Assembly (NCBI GenBank): GCA_900088475.1 | Contig: FLMG01001021.1 | Location: forward strand, 31,482 to 95,481 | DNA: 64,000 nucleotides | Origin: Hyphochytrium catenoides | Taxonomy: Eukaryota > Sar > Hyphochytriomycetes > Hyphochytriales > Hyphochytriaceae | Direction: 5' to 3' | Part shown: piece by piece, positions 55,926-64,000 of the stretch | How the letters are laid out: every line of letters starts with the position of its first letter | Position numbering within the stretch: the first letter of the stretch is position 1 | Made by a program: the position numbers and the translations under genes | Notes under the pieces: model-generated | Told to the model about the DNA's origin: nothing | The model's database searches: none | What the model saw: the letters and a program-made list of their open reading frames with translations, nothing else

Positions 55926-56990
55926 ATGGCTTGTGTCATGGAGCAGCTGCCTCTAGAACTGGAGGCCATTGTAGAGCGCATGGCTAGGATATTAGGCTCC
56001 ATGGAGCGTCTTAATAGGAATATGAAGGCCATGGAACGGGTGAACGTGGAACTCAACCACATCAACAAAGTTAACTTTTCGGCCCTAATGGCTCTTGACT
56101 TGCACCACTCCTGCTTCAAGGAGGATAAGAAGAAGGTGAGGAGGCTTATTTCAAACCCTTCCTGGCACAGGGCATTAAGACAGAGAAAATCAGCCCACAG
56201 TTCGAGATCGTCCAAAGACCGAACTAATTGAAGGGCCTCCGAAGAGGATGAAGCAGCTCGAAGCGATAGAGGAGACATTCCCTAGCGCCACAACTTTGCA
56301 AGAGCTTCCTCTTAGATCTCGGCAAGAGTCCATCAAGTCCACCAAAAGCAGAGCATCTGCGGTTGCTGCATCCACAGAGGCAGGATGGAAGTGGCCCAAA
56401 GGTACCTTGTGCTAAACTACCTGCTCACTCTTCTCTCCACCTCACCTTCATTGGTCGATGTCCGCCTATCGATCTCTCACTACTATCCCTGAGATAGGGG
56501 TGGAGTCCCGGATTCCCGCCAAGTACCGTGATCCGCGGCACATGCTCAATTTGGAGACAATTTTAAGGTTCCTTCAAAGCAGAAAGACAAAGGGCAGGTA
56601 AGGATATACGGAGATTTATCGGGGACGAGGAGAAATGATGGATGACAGTAAGGAGGTAGAGGACAGCGAAGGCCTGGGATGAGAACAGCAAGCCAGAAAG
56701 ACCTGCTGCCGTCTTAGCAGTGCTTAACGGCTGCAATCGGTTTCCTCCATCCCTTCATTTCTGGCTTCGACCTAGCAATCTCTCGGATATCGTGAAGCAC
56801 TTAGGACTCCCAGTGATAAATGTAAACGAGCTCTTGGGGGTCCTTACCAGGCTCGCGCAGATCCATAGGAGAAAAGAGAAACAGGTGAGTCGAGATGTAG
56901 CGGACTGAAGCGCTAATCTACTTCTTGAGAGAGGCTCTCTTTTGCTCTAAGGCTTGCCCTTTGCGAGCAATCAACAGTTTTCAGTTCTAA
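55926..56990 (+). CDS. Small coiled-coil plus helical-domain protein, DASH/Dam1-like candidate
   Basis: Four or five exons joined in phase. The ATG at 55926 gives a coil (LELEAIVERMARILGSMERL, NRNMKAMERVNVELNHINKV, then NFSALMALDLHHSCF). Its spacing and the FSALMALDLHHSCF end resemble the DASH subunit Dam1 (pattern FxSxLYGLxMNAxC). An exon at about 56198-56400 is basic and polar (GPPKRMKQLEAIEETFP). The last exons give MLNLETILRFLQSRKTKG and NLSDIVKHLGLPVINVNELL, GVLTRLAQIHRRKEKQ, which looks like a winged helix. Stop at 56990. Dam1 couples kinetochores to microtubules, but Dam1 has no winged helix, while SKA1 does. About 180 residues. A kinetochore role is inference. Confidence 0.45.
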
Positions 56991-57162
56991 GGTTTCTATG
57001 TCCAGGGCTTCGTTTATCAAATAGCCAAGGGCTAGATGTCATCGGAGTTTAGGCTTTGGATTCTCCATTTTTTCATTTTATCTTTTCTCTCTGATTCCTC
57101 AGTTTGCATAAGTGTACATCTATCCTCCCCTTCATGTTGCGGCCGCGTAGCTGTTAGCCAGT

Positions 57163-58932
57163 TCAGCTAAACTTGGCCTTGCTGAAATCCATCTCTGGGT
57201 GCTGCGATAACATTAATTTGTTAGTGCTATAACTGCCCTCGTTTATTGGCCGCTGAGACTGAAAAAAACGTTCATTTACATACCTGCTCCATGAACTTCT
57301 TAAGTATCTCCTGCTTCTTCATCTCCTCGCTACTCGGCAGTCCCATTGCCTTTTGTCTCTGGTCGAACTGGTGCCACAAGAAATAGTCAGTGCCGTAATG
57401 GAAAGGGAGAGCAACTGACCCCTGCGGCCTTCTTTTCCAGGCATTTCAAGCTCTGTTGCCAGCGATAACTCCTCTTCTGTGCCCTTCACTTTTCCTGCTT
57501 AGAAGCAGCCGTCCCCCTGGAGCCTCTTTTCTCTACGTTTCCATAAATATTGATGCCTCTCACCATCATCTTTTCAACGGTCTGTCTCGTTTCGCCATCA
57601 AGATCTGAGAGCTTGGAATTCTCAGGCTGTACTTTGGTAGTGTCAATTTCAGGGTCTCCTTCCACCACGCACTTCCACCACTCCATTTTGTTCTGCTTCG
57701 ACAGGTAGATGACAAGGGTCTGATTGTCCTCTGGGGTTGGGAAGAATAGGTCAGCTAGCTCCTAAACCACCAGAGTCATAATGATGGAAGCGGAAGAGAG
57801 TCATGAGATGTAAAGAGTCTTCATCCATTCACTTACCCACTGTCCAGTACGAATCGTCCATCACTACGCGCTTGTGAAGTTCACCCTACATATCAAACGT
57901 AGATTCGTTGAGCGCTGTGAAAGTCTGTATTGGTGACAAGGGACTTTCAGAAGTGAGCAGAAGCTGAGGAACTTGTAAGGACGAAGGATAGAACCGTCCA
58001 AGGCCAGACGGATAGCCTACATCTTCCGACGAAGATGCGGAGGGTCCTAAGACACTAGGTACAGGATAGAAGGAGAGAGAAAGCTTCAGAGTGCGAATGA
58101 CAGAACAATAGTCGGGAGCTTCACAGACGTTGATTATCTTCTCCTTGCCCTTGATGCCCGCGCTAAGCTTCTTTATGCCGATGTCACATGCGATGTCCCG
58201 AGCACGTGTGCCAGCGGGCAGTTGAACGTTCACTACCACTTCCTGCAGGGTCTGGGTCCACACATACTTGTCGGTACGGCCGCCATTGCCAACAGGCGCT
58301 GTATAAGAACATTTAAACAAGAAGATGAGATCTTGTGAGGAATTGGAGGTCTGTCGCAGAAACAAACAGACATGAAACGATAAAACGGTCACAGGAAGAG
58401 AGGAGAAGGCACCAAGGCACACCGCAAGTGCCACTGAGCTCTAACATGTACACCTGAGCTTCTTACCTTTCTCCTTTGTGTCATCTTCATCATCACTCTG
58501 GCCGGCAGCAGCCGGCTTAGATTCGTCTGATGTCCTTGCAGCTTCTCCTACCTTGGGTTTGGGCTCTACTACCGGTTTGGGTGGGATCAAGTTACCCTCG
58601 CTGTCCAACTCGTACACTTCATCTGTGGCTGCCTTTTCTCCTTTTTTTGGTTCGGTTACAATTTTTGCTGCCTTCTCCGCCTCCTGCTTCTGCTTCTTCT
58701 TCCTCTGCTCTTCCTCCTTCCGCTTCTTTTCAAGAGCCTCTTTCTCGGCAATGGCCGCTTGCTTCCTCAGTGACCTAAGTACGGTTTCCTCTACCATATC
58801 CTTGGAGGCACCTGTGAAGAAGTCTGTCTTTCTTCGAAGAAAAGAGAAGATAGTGTCCAGAAGGGGCTCAATGCCTTGCTGCTGCTGAGCTATGCCCAGA
58901 AAGACGCCATCATACTGCTCAGAACTAGCCAT
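57163..58932 (-). CDS. NUDC: NudC nuclear distribution protein (CS domain co-chaperone)
   Basis: Five or more exons. The ATG at 58932 begins with the NudC N-terminal domain ([34 protein letters not shown]), followed by a long Lys/Glu coil. The acidic linker contains [14 protein letters not shown]. The p23-like CS domain is spread over the next exons: [55 protein letters not shown]. The C-terminal helix has [17 protein letters not shown], then [20 protein letters not shown] and ILKKFMEQ, and the final exon [12 protein letters not shown] ends at 57163. NudC is an Hsp90 co-chaperone that stabilises LIS1 and supports dynein-based nuclear movement and cytokinesis. All family hallmarks are present and the order is normal. 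Confidence 0.95.
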
Positions 58933-60343
58933 CTTGAACTCTACTCAGGTAGTAGCACAGGTTGATGGTGGTGCAGAGCCTAGAAAGCCTCAACGAAGCT
59001 TGTCTTTAAACTAGATCACAAAGTGTCTTCCAAGCAAGTCCGCTCAAACGCCGGGCAGAGCTTTACTATTGAGCCTACTGGCTGCTAGTTGGTTCCTCGA
59101 TGTTCCAGAGACGAGCTTCATCTGGCAAAGAATTTGCAGACCGTCTCAAAGAGTTTGGATGAAGATCAGAAGACGTGGTTTCCATAGCGAAGCATCAACA
59201 GTACCCTGACATTAGTTTCAGGAAAGGTTCCTACGATAAACTTCAATCAATGTGACGTTGTTTTATAGGCTGGAAACCTTCAGAACCTTACTGGTATTAT
59301 TGAAGGTTTCGTCAGGGGATCGAATAAGGGGTCTCGGGTCAATATAGCTCGTTTTCCCTACAAAAGCCTGTTATGGCGTAAGAAATAACCCGGGTAATAG
59401 TCTCGGGTTACAGTGCGGGTGAAGAATGGTGTTGTACGAGTACAGATCTTCAGACAAACCTTTGAAACTCTCTGATGAGTCTGCGACGAGATTTCCGGCT
59501 TCAAATGCAGCGCAGAGCTGGACACTTTCCCTGGCGCCATCGGATGGTAGGCCTCTCTAGAGAGCTCCTCCATACTCTTTCCAGAATTCTCGAGGCCAGG
59601 GACAAGTTGGCTGGGGCTATGAAGAAGAAAGCCATCAGAAGTCCTCAGAGGAGACAGTCTAGATTGAAGGGGACCAAACCTTGCAAGGAGAAAGGTGCAA
59701 AAGACGGAGAATACAGGTGCACTTCCGAGAGTCAACTAGAGAGCGAGAAGGTAGGAAGGAGGATGCTCCTGGTAGGCCGATAGATATCAAGCCAAGAGAT
59801 GAGGGTGCTAAGGATAACAAGTGGTGCAGACAGGAACCAGCGCGATCTCTTGAGTCTTTCTAGATGTATTGGCGGACTTCTCAAGCTGCTCCTTCAGCAA
59901 TGTAGAACATCGATGTATTTGCCCTTACTGTGTCTCAAAGAAGGCTAGGTGAGCAGATGGAAGAGTGGCAAAAGTAAGTGCGCAATGCATGAATGGCAGA
60001 CCAATGAGAAGATGCGTCCATCGGCAGAACGCTTTAACCTCTCGGTTGACGAACGGTTCCTTTGGATGGAACTCTGTCCCAGTTTCCTTATTGGTATGAA
60101 AGATTGTTACCGATAATCACCAGCACTTTTGACTGCCTATCGATACCATAGCGCTCTGGAGCTGACTACCTAAGCAATCAATCACGGAATCTCCTTCTGC
60201 CATTATTGGATCAACCTTCTGCCGTCTTTCTCTCGGTCTTCTACCACGTTTCTGTGAGCTCTTGCAGCCCCGGGACAGCGTGATGGGTAGCTTGTAGAGG
60301 CAGAAGGAAGCAAGACACGAAAGGTAGAAGAGTAATACTGCCC
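58933..60343. other. Interval between NudC and the ABC transporter
   Basis: Contains the candidate minus-strand exon at 59460-59679 listed separately and an opposing + strand frame at 59475-59783. A poorly supported continuation of the ABC transporter at 60117-60350 cannot be excluded, because its stop overlaps a donor-like GTAAGG. Confidence 0.3.
59460..59679 (-). CDS. Candidate isolated exon, unknown
   Basis: An open minus-strand stretch bounded by an acceptor-like TTTGCAAG and a donor-like GTTTGTC reads RFGPLQSRLSPLRTSDGFLL and SREAYHPMAPGKVSSSALHL. It looks like polar linker protein. No partner exons were fixed, and a + strand frame overlaps it. Treat as tentative. Confidence 0.2.
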
Positions 60344-63300
60344 TTACCTGTTCCACCGAATAAATCTTAAAAGCAGCAGCGCTAGCACTGCGTATACAAG
60401 GAGTATCCCTACGATGACAATCGCATTTCTCACTCGGTTCTCATATACCATAGAACCCTCAAAGAAAGACTGCACAAACCGCTCCACTGTCACCTCTCTC
60501 CCGCCGGCAAAGTCATTGATCTTCTTTTGATTCCCATGAAACTGCGTGGCCACTTGTCCTTCATAGGCATATGCAAAAGGGTTGATATAAGTGTACCAGT
60601 GCCAAAGGCGGGAGATTGCGGGTCTTCGGATGTAGAAGCCTGAAAGCATCGCGTTCAGACTGTACACGATAAAGCAAACGACATTCGCTATCACCAGCGA
60701 GGAGCACAGCGCAGATATGAGGTGAGCAGTTATCAGGCCTGCAAGGCTATAAAGAACGTTAAAGCACCACATCCCGAGCATCGCCTCCAAGTCGGGGTTC
60801 AGCTTGGAGGCCCAATACACCGCCTGGAGGTAGCAGCTGCTATATAACACCGTCATCGGGATCTGAACTGTCAACCAGCTCAATAAGTACACGGAGCTAG
60901 AGTAGTATCCGGCGCTATTCTCACGATAGAATAGCCGTCTCTCGAGAAAAAGAGGCGTGAGGTTGGAGAGAGAGAAGACCACGTAGTTGTTGAAGTCAAA
61001 GGAGTAGATGGTGGCGAAGAGGCTGATCATGTGGCTGCTGTCTTCTATCCCTCGGTACCCTATAGGTCCGATCATTGTGCTGATAACCACTGTGAGGTAA
61101 AGAAAGCAGAATACCCATGGGCCGTGCTGCTCCGGAGAACGAAGTTGATGGAGAAAGGCACGGCGACAGCAGAGGAAATACTGAGAAAGAGAAGAAATCT
61201 TCTTCTTGCTTGCCTGAGTCAGAGGAGTGTGCTGCTGGTCGAGAGCAAGACTGCTCTCTCCTGCTGCGTAAGAATTTTCCTCTCTTCCTCTTCGTCTTGC
61301 ATCCCTTGATGGCACCACATGTTGCACTTGCTCACGTTGAGCTTCTTCGCCTAGCTCCTCTCCTTGGAACGCCCTCTCCAGAAGGGCGAGATTCTGCTGG
61401 AAGAGATCGCTTTCGCGATAGGCAAGAGCCCATTGTTGTCTCTGTCTTCGCTCTTCAAGAGCAGCATCATGATCTGTAGATGAGACAGAGGAAGAGACGC
61501 TCTTTGACTCTCCTTCATGCTCCAGTGAAGACAGAACGGTCATCATCCAGGTGGCCGGGTTGACGGAGGGACCCAGAGGAGTCACAGAGGGAAAACCTTC
61601 GAAGTAAGAAATAAGCTTGTTCGAGTGCTTTCCCAAGCTCCCAAAGAACACGACTTCCCCTTGTTGCATTAGCAAAAGAGAGTCGAACTGTTCAAAGATG
61701 AGATAGGAAGGCTGGTGAATGGTGCAGCAGACAGAGCGCTGCAGATCAGCGATTTTCCTCATGGTTCTGACGATCCGGAAGGCCGATCGAGAGTCTAAGG
61801 CTGAGGTGGGCTCGTCTGCAAAAAGAGGAAGAGAGCGAGAGAAAGATTGGTGTCACGGGAACAGAAGACGATGATGTGTAAGGATGTTCAGGACTCGCAG
61901 AGCATTGCTGGGGCTGATTACTCTCCCACCTATCTCTTCTTATTATGTCAACATTGCTCGCCCTTTTAGAATGGTGTGTCTTACCTAGAAAGAGCAGCGC
62001 AGGGTTGGACACCATCTCTACCCCGACAGAGAGAAGCTTCATCTGTCCCGCAGAGAGAGAGCCCGTCAGCGCGTCTTCAAACTCAGAGAGCTCCAAGACG
62101 TCCAGAATCCCCTCCAGGAACTCTTCTCTTATACGTTTAGATTCAGAAGAGAGGCGGAGGGATAAAGAGAAGAGAAGGCTCTCCTTCACTGTGCTCTTTG
62201 TGGAGTGGACATCCATCTGTTGGACGTATCCCATACATTGTCGGAAGTCTCCATCGCCCACGGTCTCTCCGTTGAGCACCATCTCTCCCTCGATTCTTCC
62301 TTTGTTGTCAGGAATTCTCCGTGCTAGGACGTTGAGCAAAGTTGACTTGCCTGGAGATAGAGAGAAAAGCCAAATATTTTGTAAGCAGGAATAGAGTGAG
62401 AGAGATCTAGATTGATCAATTCTAGGCTTCTCTTCCCTTTCCACGGCACTTTATCCCCCTCAGCCTACCCTAAGTCTGCTGGGTCGCTCGCTCACTGTCT
62501 CCGTCTGGTCTTCCGAGCCTCTCTCTTCCGGGTCTCTTCCCTCTCTTTCTTTCTGTTTCTAGCTCTCTCTCTCACTCTCTCTCTCTCTGTCTCTCCTTCT
62601 CTCTCTCCCCTCTTACCTGCTCCAGTCGGTCCCATGAGCGCCACCATCTGACCAGGTTTACATATACCGTGTACATTGCTTAAGAGCTTCTTCTCTCCTC
62701 CAGGCGCGGAAGAGTCCTTCACAGTGTATGACAGGGAACGCCAGGAGAGGGTTAGAGGGCGAAAAGACATTTTCTCAAACAAGTGAGACTGTGCTTTCTT
62801 GTCTCCTCTATGGCCGGCTTCTAATGCTTCTGCTCTCTCTCTCCTTTCTTCTTCTTTCTTTTTTGCAATCCAGGAGAGTCGATTCACACTAGGAGAGACT
62901 GCGAATCTCTTCCACACGTCCGAAACCTTATCAGGAGTGTTCAGCGCCGCAAGAGAGACGTTCCCTGGCGTTGTTTGGCTCCTAAAACTGTTTACTGGGC
63001 TTCTTATGCTGAAGTAGGAGGGGGAAGGGGAGATACTATGGAAGAGGTGCACCCTCTCTCCTACTCCAGCCTCTTCCTTGTCTTCCATCGCAGAGCGTCT
63101 CTTCTTGAACGGAGGAGCAGGAGCTCTTGCCCGGGAAAGGAACAGTATCTGCAGGAGAAGAAAGACAAGCATGTATCCTCCTATGACGATGGGAGAGAGC
63201 CACTTTACACTCTTGTCGGAGGTTACTCCGTAAGCCTCAAGATATCCCACTCCTCTCTCCTCTGCCTCTTGCATCTCTTGCTCTCCATGAGAGGAGAGAG

Positions 63301-64000
63301 AGGGGGAGGAAGAGAGAAACTCATTCTGCATGAGCGCCTTGAACGCCCAGGCGATGGGGTTGATAGTATAAATCCAATAGAGGAACGACGGAATCAGCTC
63401 CTTAGAGAAAATGAACCCGCCGTAAAGGAGAAAGAGAGACGAAAGAAGAGCGCCATACGTTTGGGCTACTTGTAGGTGCTTTGATGCCGCGATGACCAAC
63501 TGGAAACTTTGTACGCATGCAAGGCTGACCAGAAAGAGGAGAGAGAAGAAGTAGAGGAACTTCTCCCCTTTCTCCCCGAATGTTAAGCCGGGAAGGAAGT
63601 AGAGGAAGGAGGAAATGATGGCTGTCTCCAGAAGTTGAATCGGAATGTCGGTGATAAAGACAGAGAGAGCGTACGCGGTAGGGCCGTAAAAGCCAAGATC
63701 ACGATGGCGGAGGAAGCCTGCGCGGGCGAGGTAGAGAGCAGGCACCTTTGTAGTGAGGGGAGGAGGTGGGTTAAAGGAAAGGAATCTATGACTTGGGAAG
63801 AAGAGAGAAAGAGCGTTTGAACGAGGGGCTAAGATGGCAGCGAGAGCCATGGCGGGAAGAGAGAGAGACGGGGGGGAAAGATAGAAGAGAGAGAAGAAAG
63901 CGACAGGGAGAGAGAGAGAGAGACAAACAGAGAGAGAGAGAGACAGAGACAGGGAGAGATAGCGAAGAGAGAGAGACTGAGAAAAGCGGAGAGAGAGAGA
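60344..64000 (-). CDS. PDR-type full-size ABCG transporter, 3' part (5' end beyond right edge)
   Basis: Three long exons. The first in view (63747-62617) completes the first membrane domain (FYGPTAYALSVFITDIPIQL; YWIYTINPIAWAFKALMQNE), then a linker and the start of the second nucleotide-binding domain. Its Walker A is split by an intron: GPTGAG, then KSTLLNVL at 62350. That exon has the Q-loop GYVQQMDVHS and the signature LSAGQMKLLSVG. The last exon (61817-60344) begins with the Walker B region DEPTSALDS, the H-loop CCTIHQPS, and then the second membrane domain, with YINPFAYAYEGQV and the final TM helix ending FIRWNR. The reverse domain order (NBD-TMD twice) is that of pleiotropic drug resistance exporters in the plasma membrane, which export lipids and drugs. 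NBD1 lies outside the window. Confidence 0.92.
62521..62612. repeat. CT-rich tract in ABC-transporter intron
   Basis: Pyrimidine repeat on the + strand, so GA-rich on the sense strand, starting directly at the donor GTAAGAGGGGAGAG (about 62616). Confidence 0.9.
63846..64000. repeat. (GA)n-rich tract at the right window edge
   Basis: Purine repeat on the + strand, so CT-rich on the transporter's sense strand, lying upstream of the acceptor of the exon that starts at 63747. Confidence 0.85.

Noticed and set aside
60117-60356. Possible extra C-terminal exon of the ABC transporter
   Set aside because: Known PDR proteins end shortly after the last membrane helix, as FIRWNR does. The extension lacks family features, although a donor overlaps the stop.
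1-64000. tRNA, rRNA, CRISPR arrays, prokaryotic promoters or operons, transposase or reverse-transcriptase genes
   Set aside because: None seen by eye on either strand. The window is spliced eukaryotic nuclear DNA and its repeats are microsatellites or short local duplications.

Overview
The window is nuclear DNA from a eukaryote, most likely a unicellular and flagellated protist. Nearly every recognisable gene is broken into short exons by GT-AG introns, most of them tens to a few hundred bases long. Proteins could be read only by joining exons at phase-compatible splice sites. The content fits a flagellated protist: a dynein-arm assembly factor (DNAAF5), a UFM1 protease, a plant-like MYND-type ubiquitin protease, a full-size PDR-type ABCG transporter and a possible DASH/Dam1 subunit. 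I cannot fix the lineage from the sequence. Genes are dense on both strands, roughly one per 2.5-3.5 kb. The only assembly gap is 59 N at 26921-26979, inside an intron.

Layout. 1-1107 (-): 5' part of an AGC/PDK1-like kinase that runs off the left edge. 3089-4015 (+): Cys-rich type I membrane protein. 4758-5300 (-): small candidate gene. 6043-6609 (+): single-pass membrane protein. 7158-8954 (-): PDCL3-type phosducin-like protein, with an open + strand reading frame interleaved among its exons. 9685-11184 (+): triple ubiquitin-like/RING fusion. 11582-16435 (-): SUN-domain protein. 17070-17936 (-): unassigned multi-exon candidate. 18118-23295 (-): USP deubiquitinase with MYND, A20 and SEC-C zinc motifs. 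24016-31482 (-): large IQ-motif/B-box/WW protein. 32420-35979 (+): UFSP2. 36673-37071 (+): small membrane protein. 37658-39762 (-): conserved protein with a His...Cys signature and two membrane spans. 40482-41863 (+): TAF8. 41913-42527 (+) and 42835-43780 (-): two unassigned small genes. 44215-47388 (+): coronin. 47704-55054 (-): DNAAF5. 55926-56990 (+): Dam1-like candidate. 57163-58932 (-): NudC. 60344-64000 (-): 3' part of a PDR ABC transporter.

There are no operons, and the neighbours are mostly housekeeping genes without a shared pathway. Two loose themes stand out. One is ubiquitin and ubiquitin-like biology (USP, Ubl-RING fusion, UFSP2). The other is cytoskeleton and its chaperones (coronin, NudC, PDCL3, DNAAF5, SUN, Dam1-like, IQ protein).

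The most unusual observations are the zinc-motif combination on the USP, the Ubl-RING fusion with an internal LRLRGG, open reading frames lying antisense inside introns, introns recurring inside IQ motifs, and long GA/CT tracts whose strand seems to depend on which splice site they adjoin. Exon joins are my manual reading. Coordinates given as gene spans include introns.
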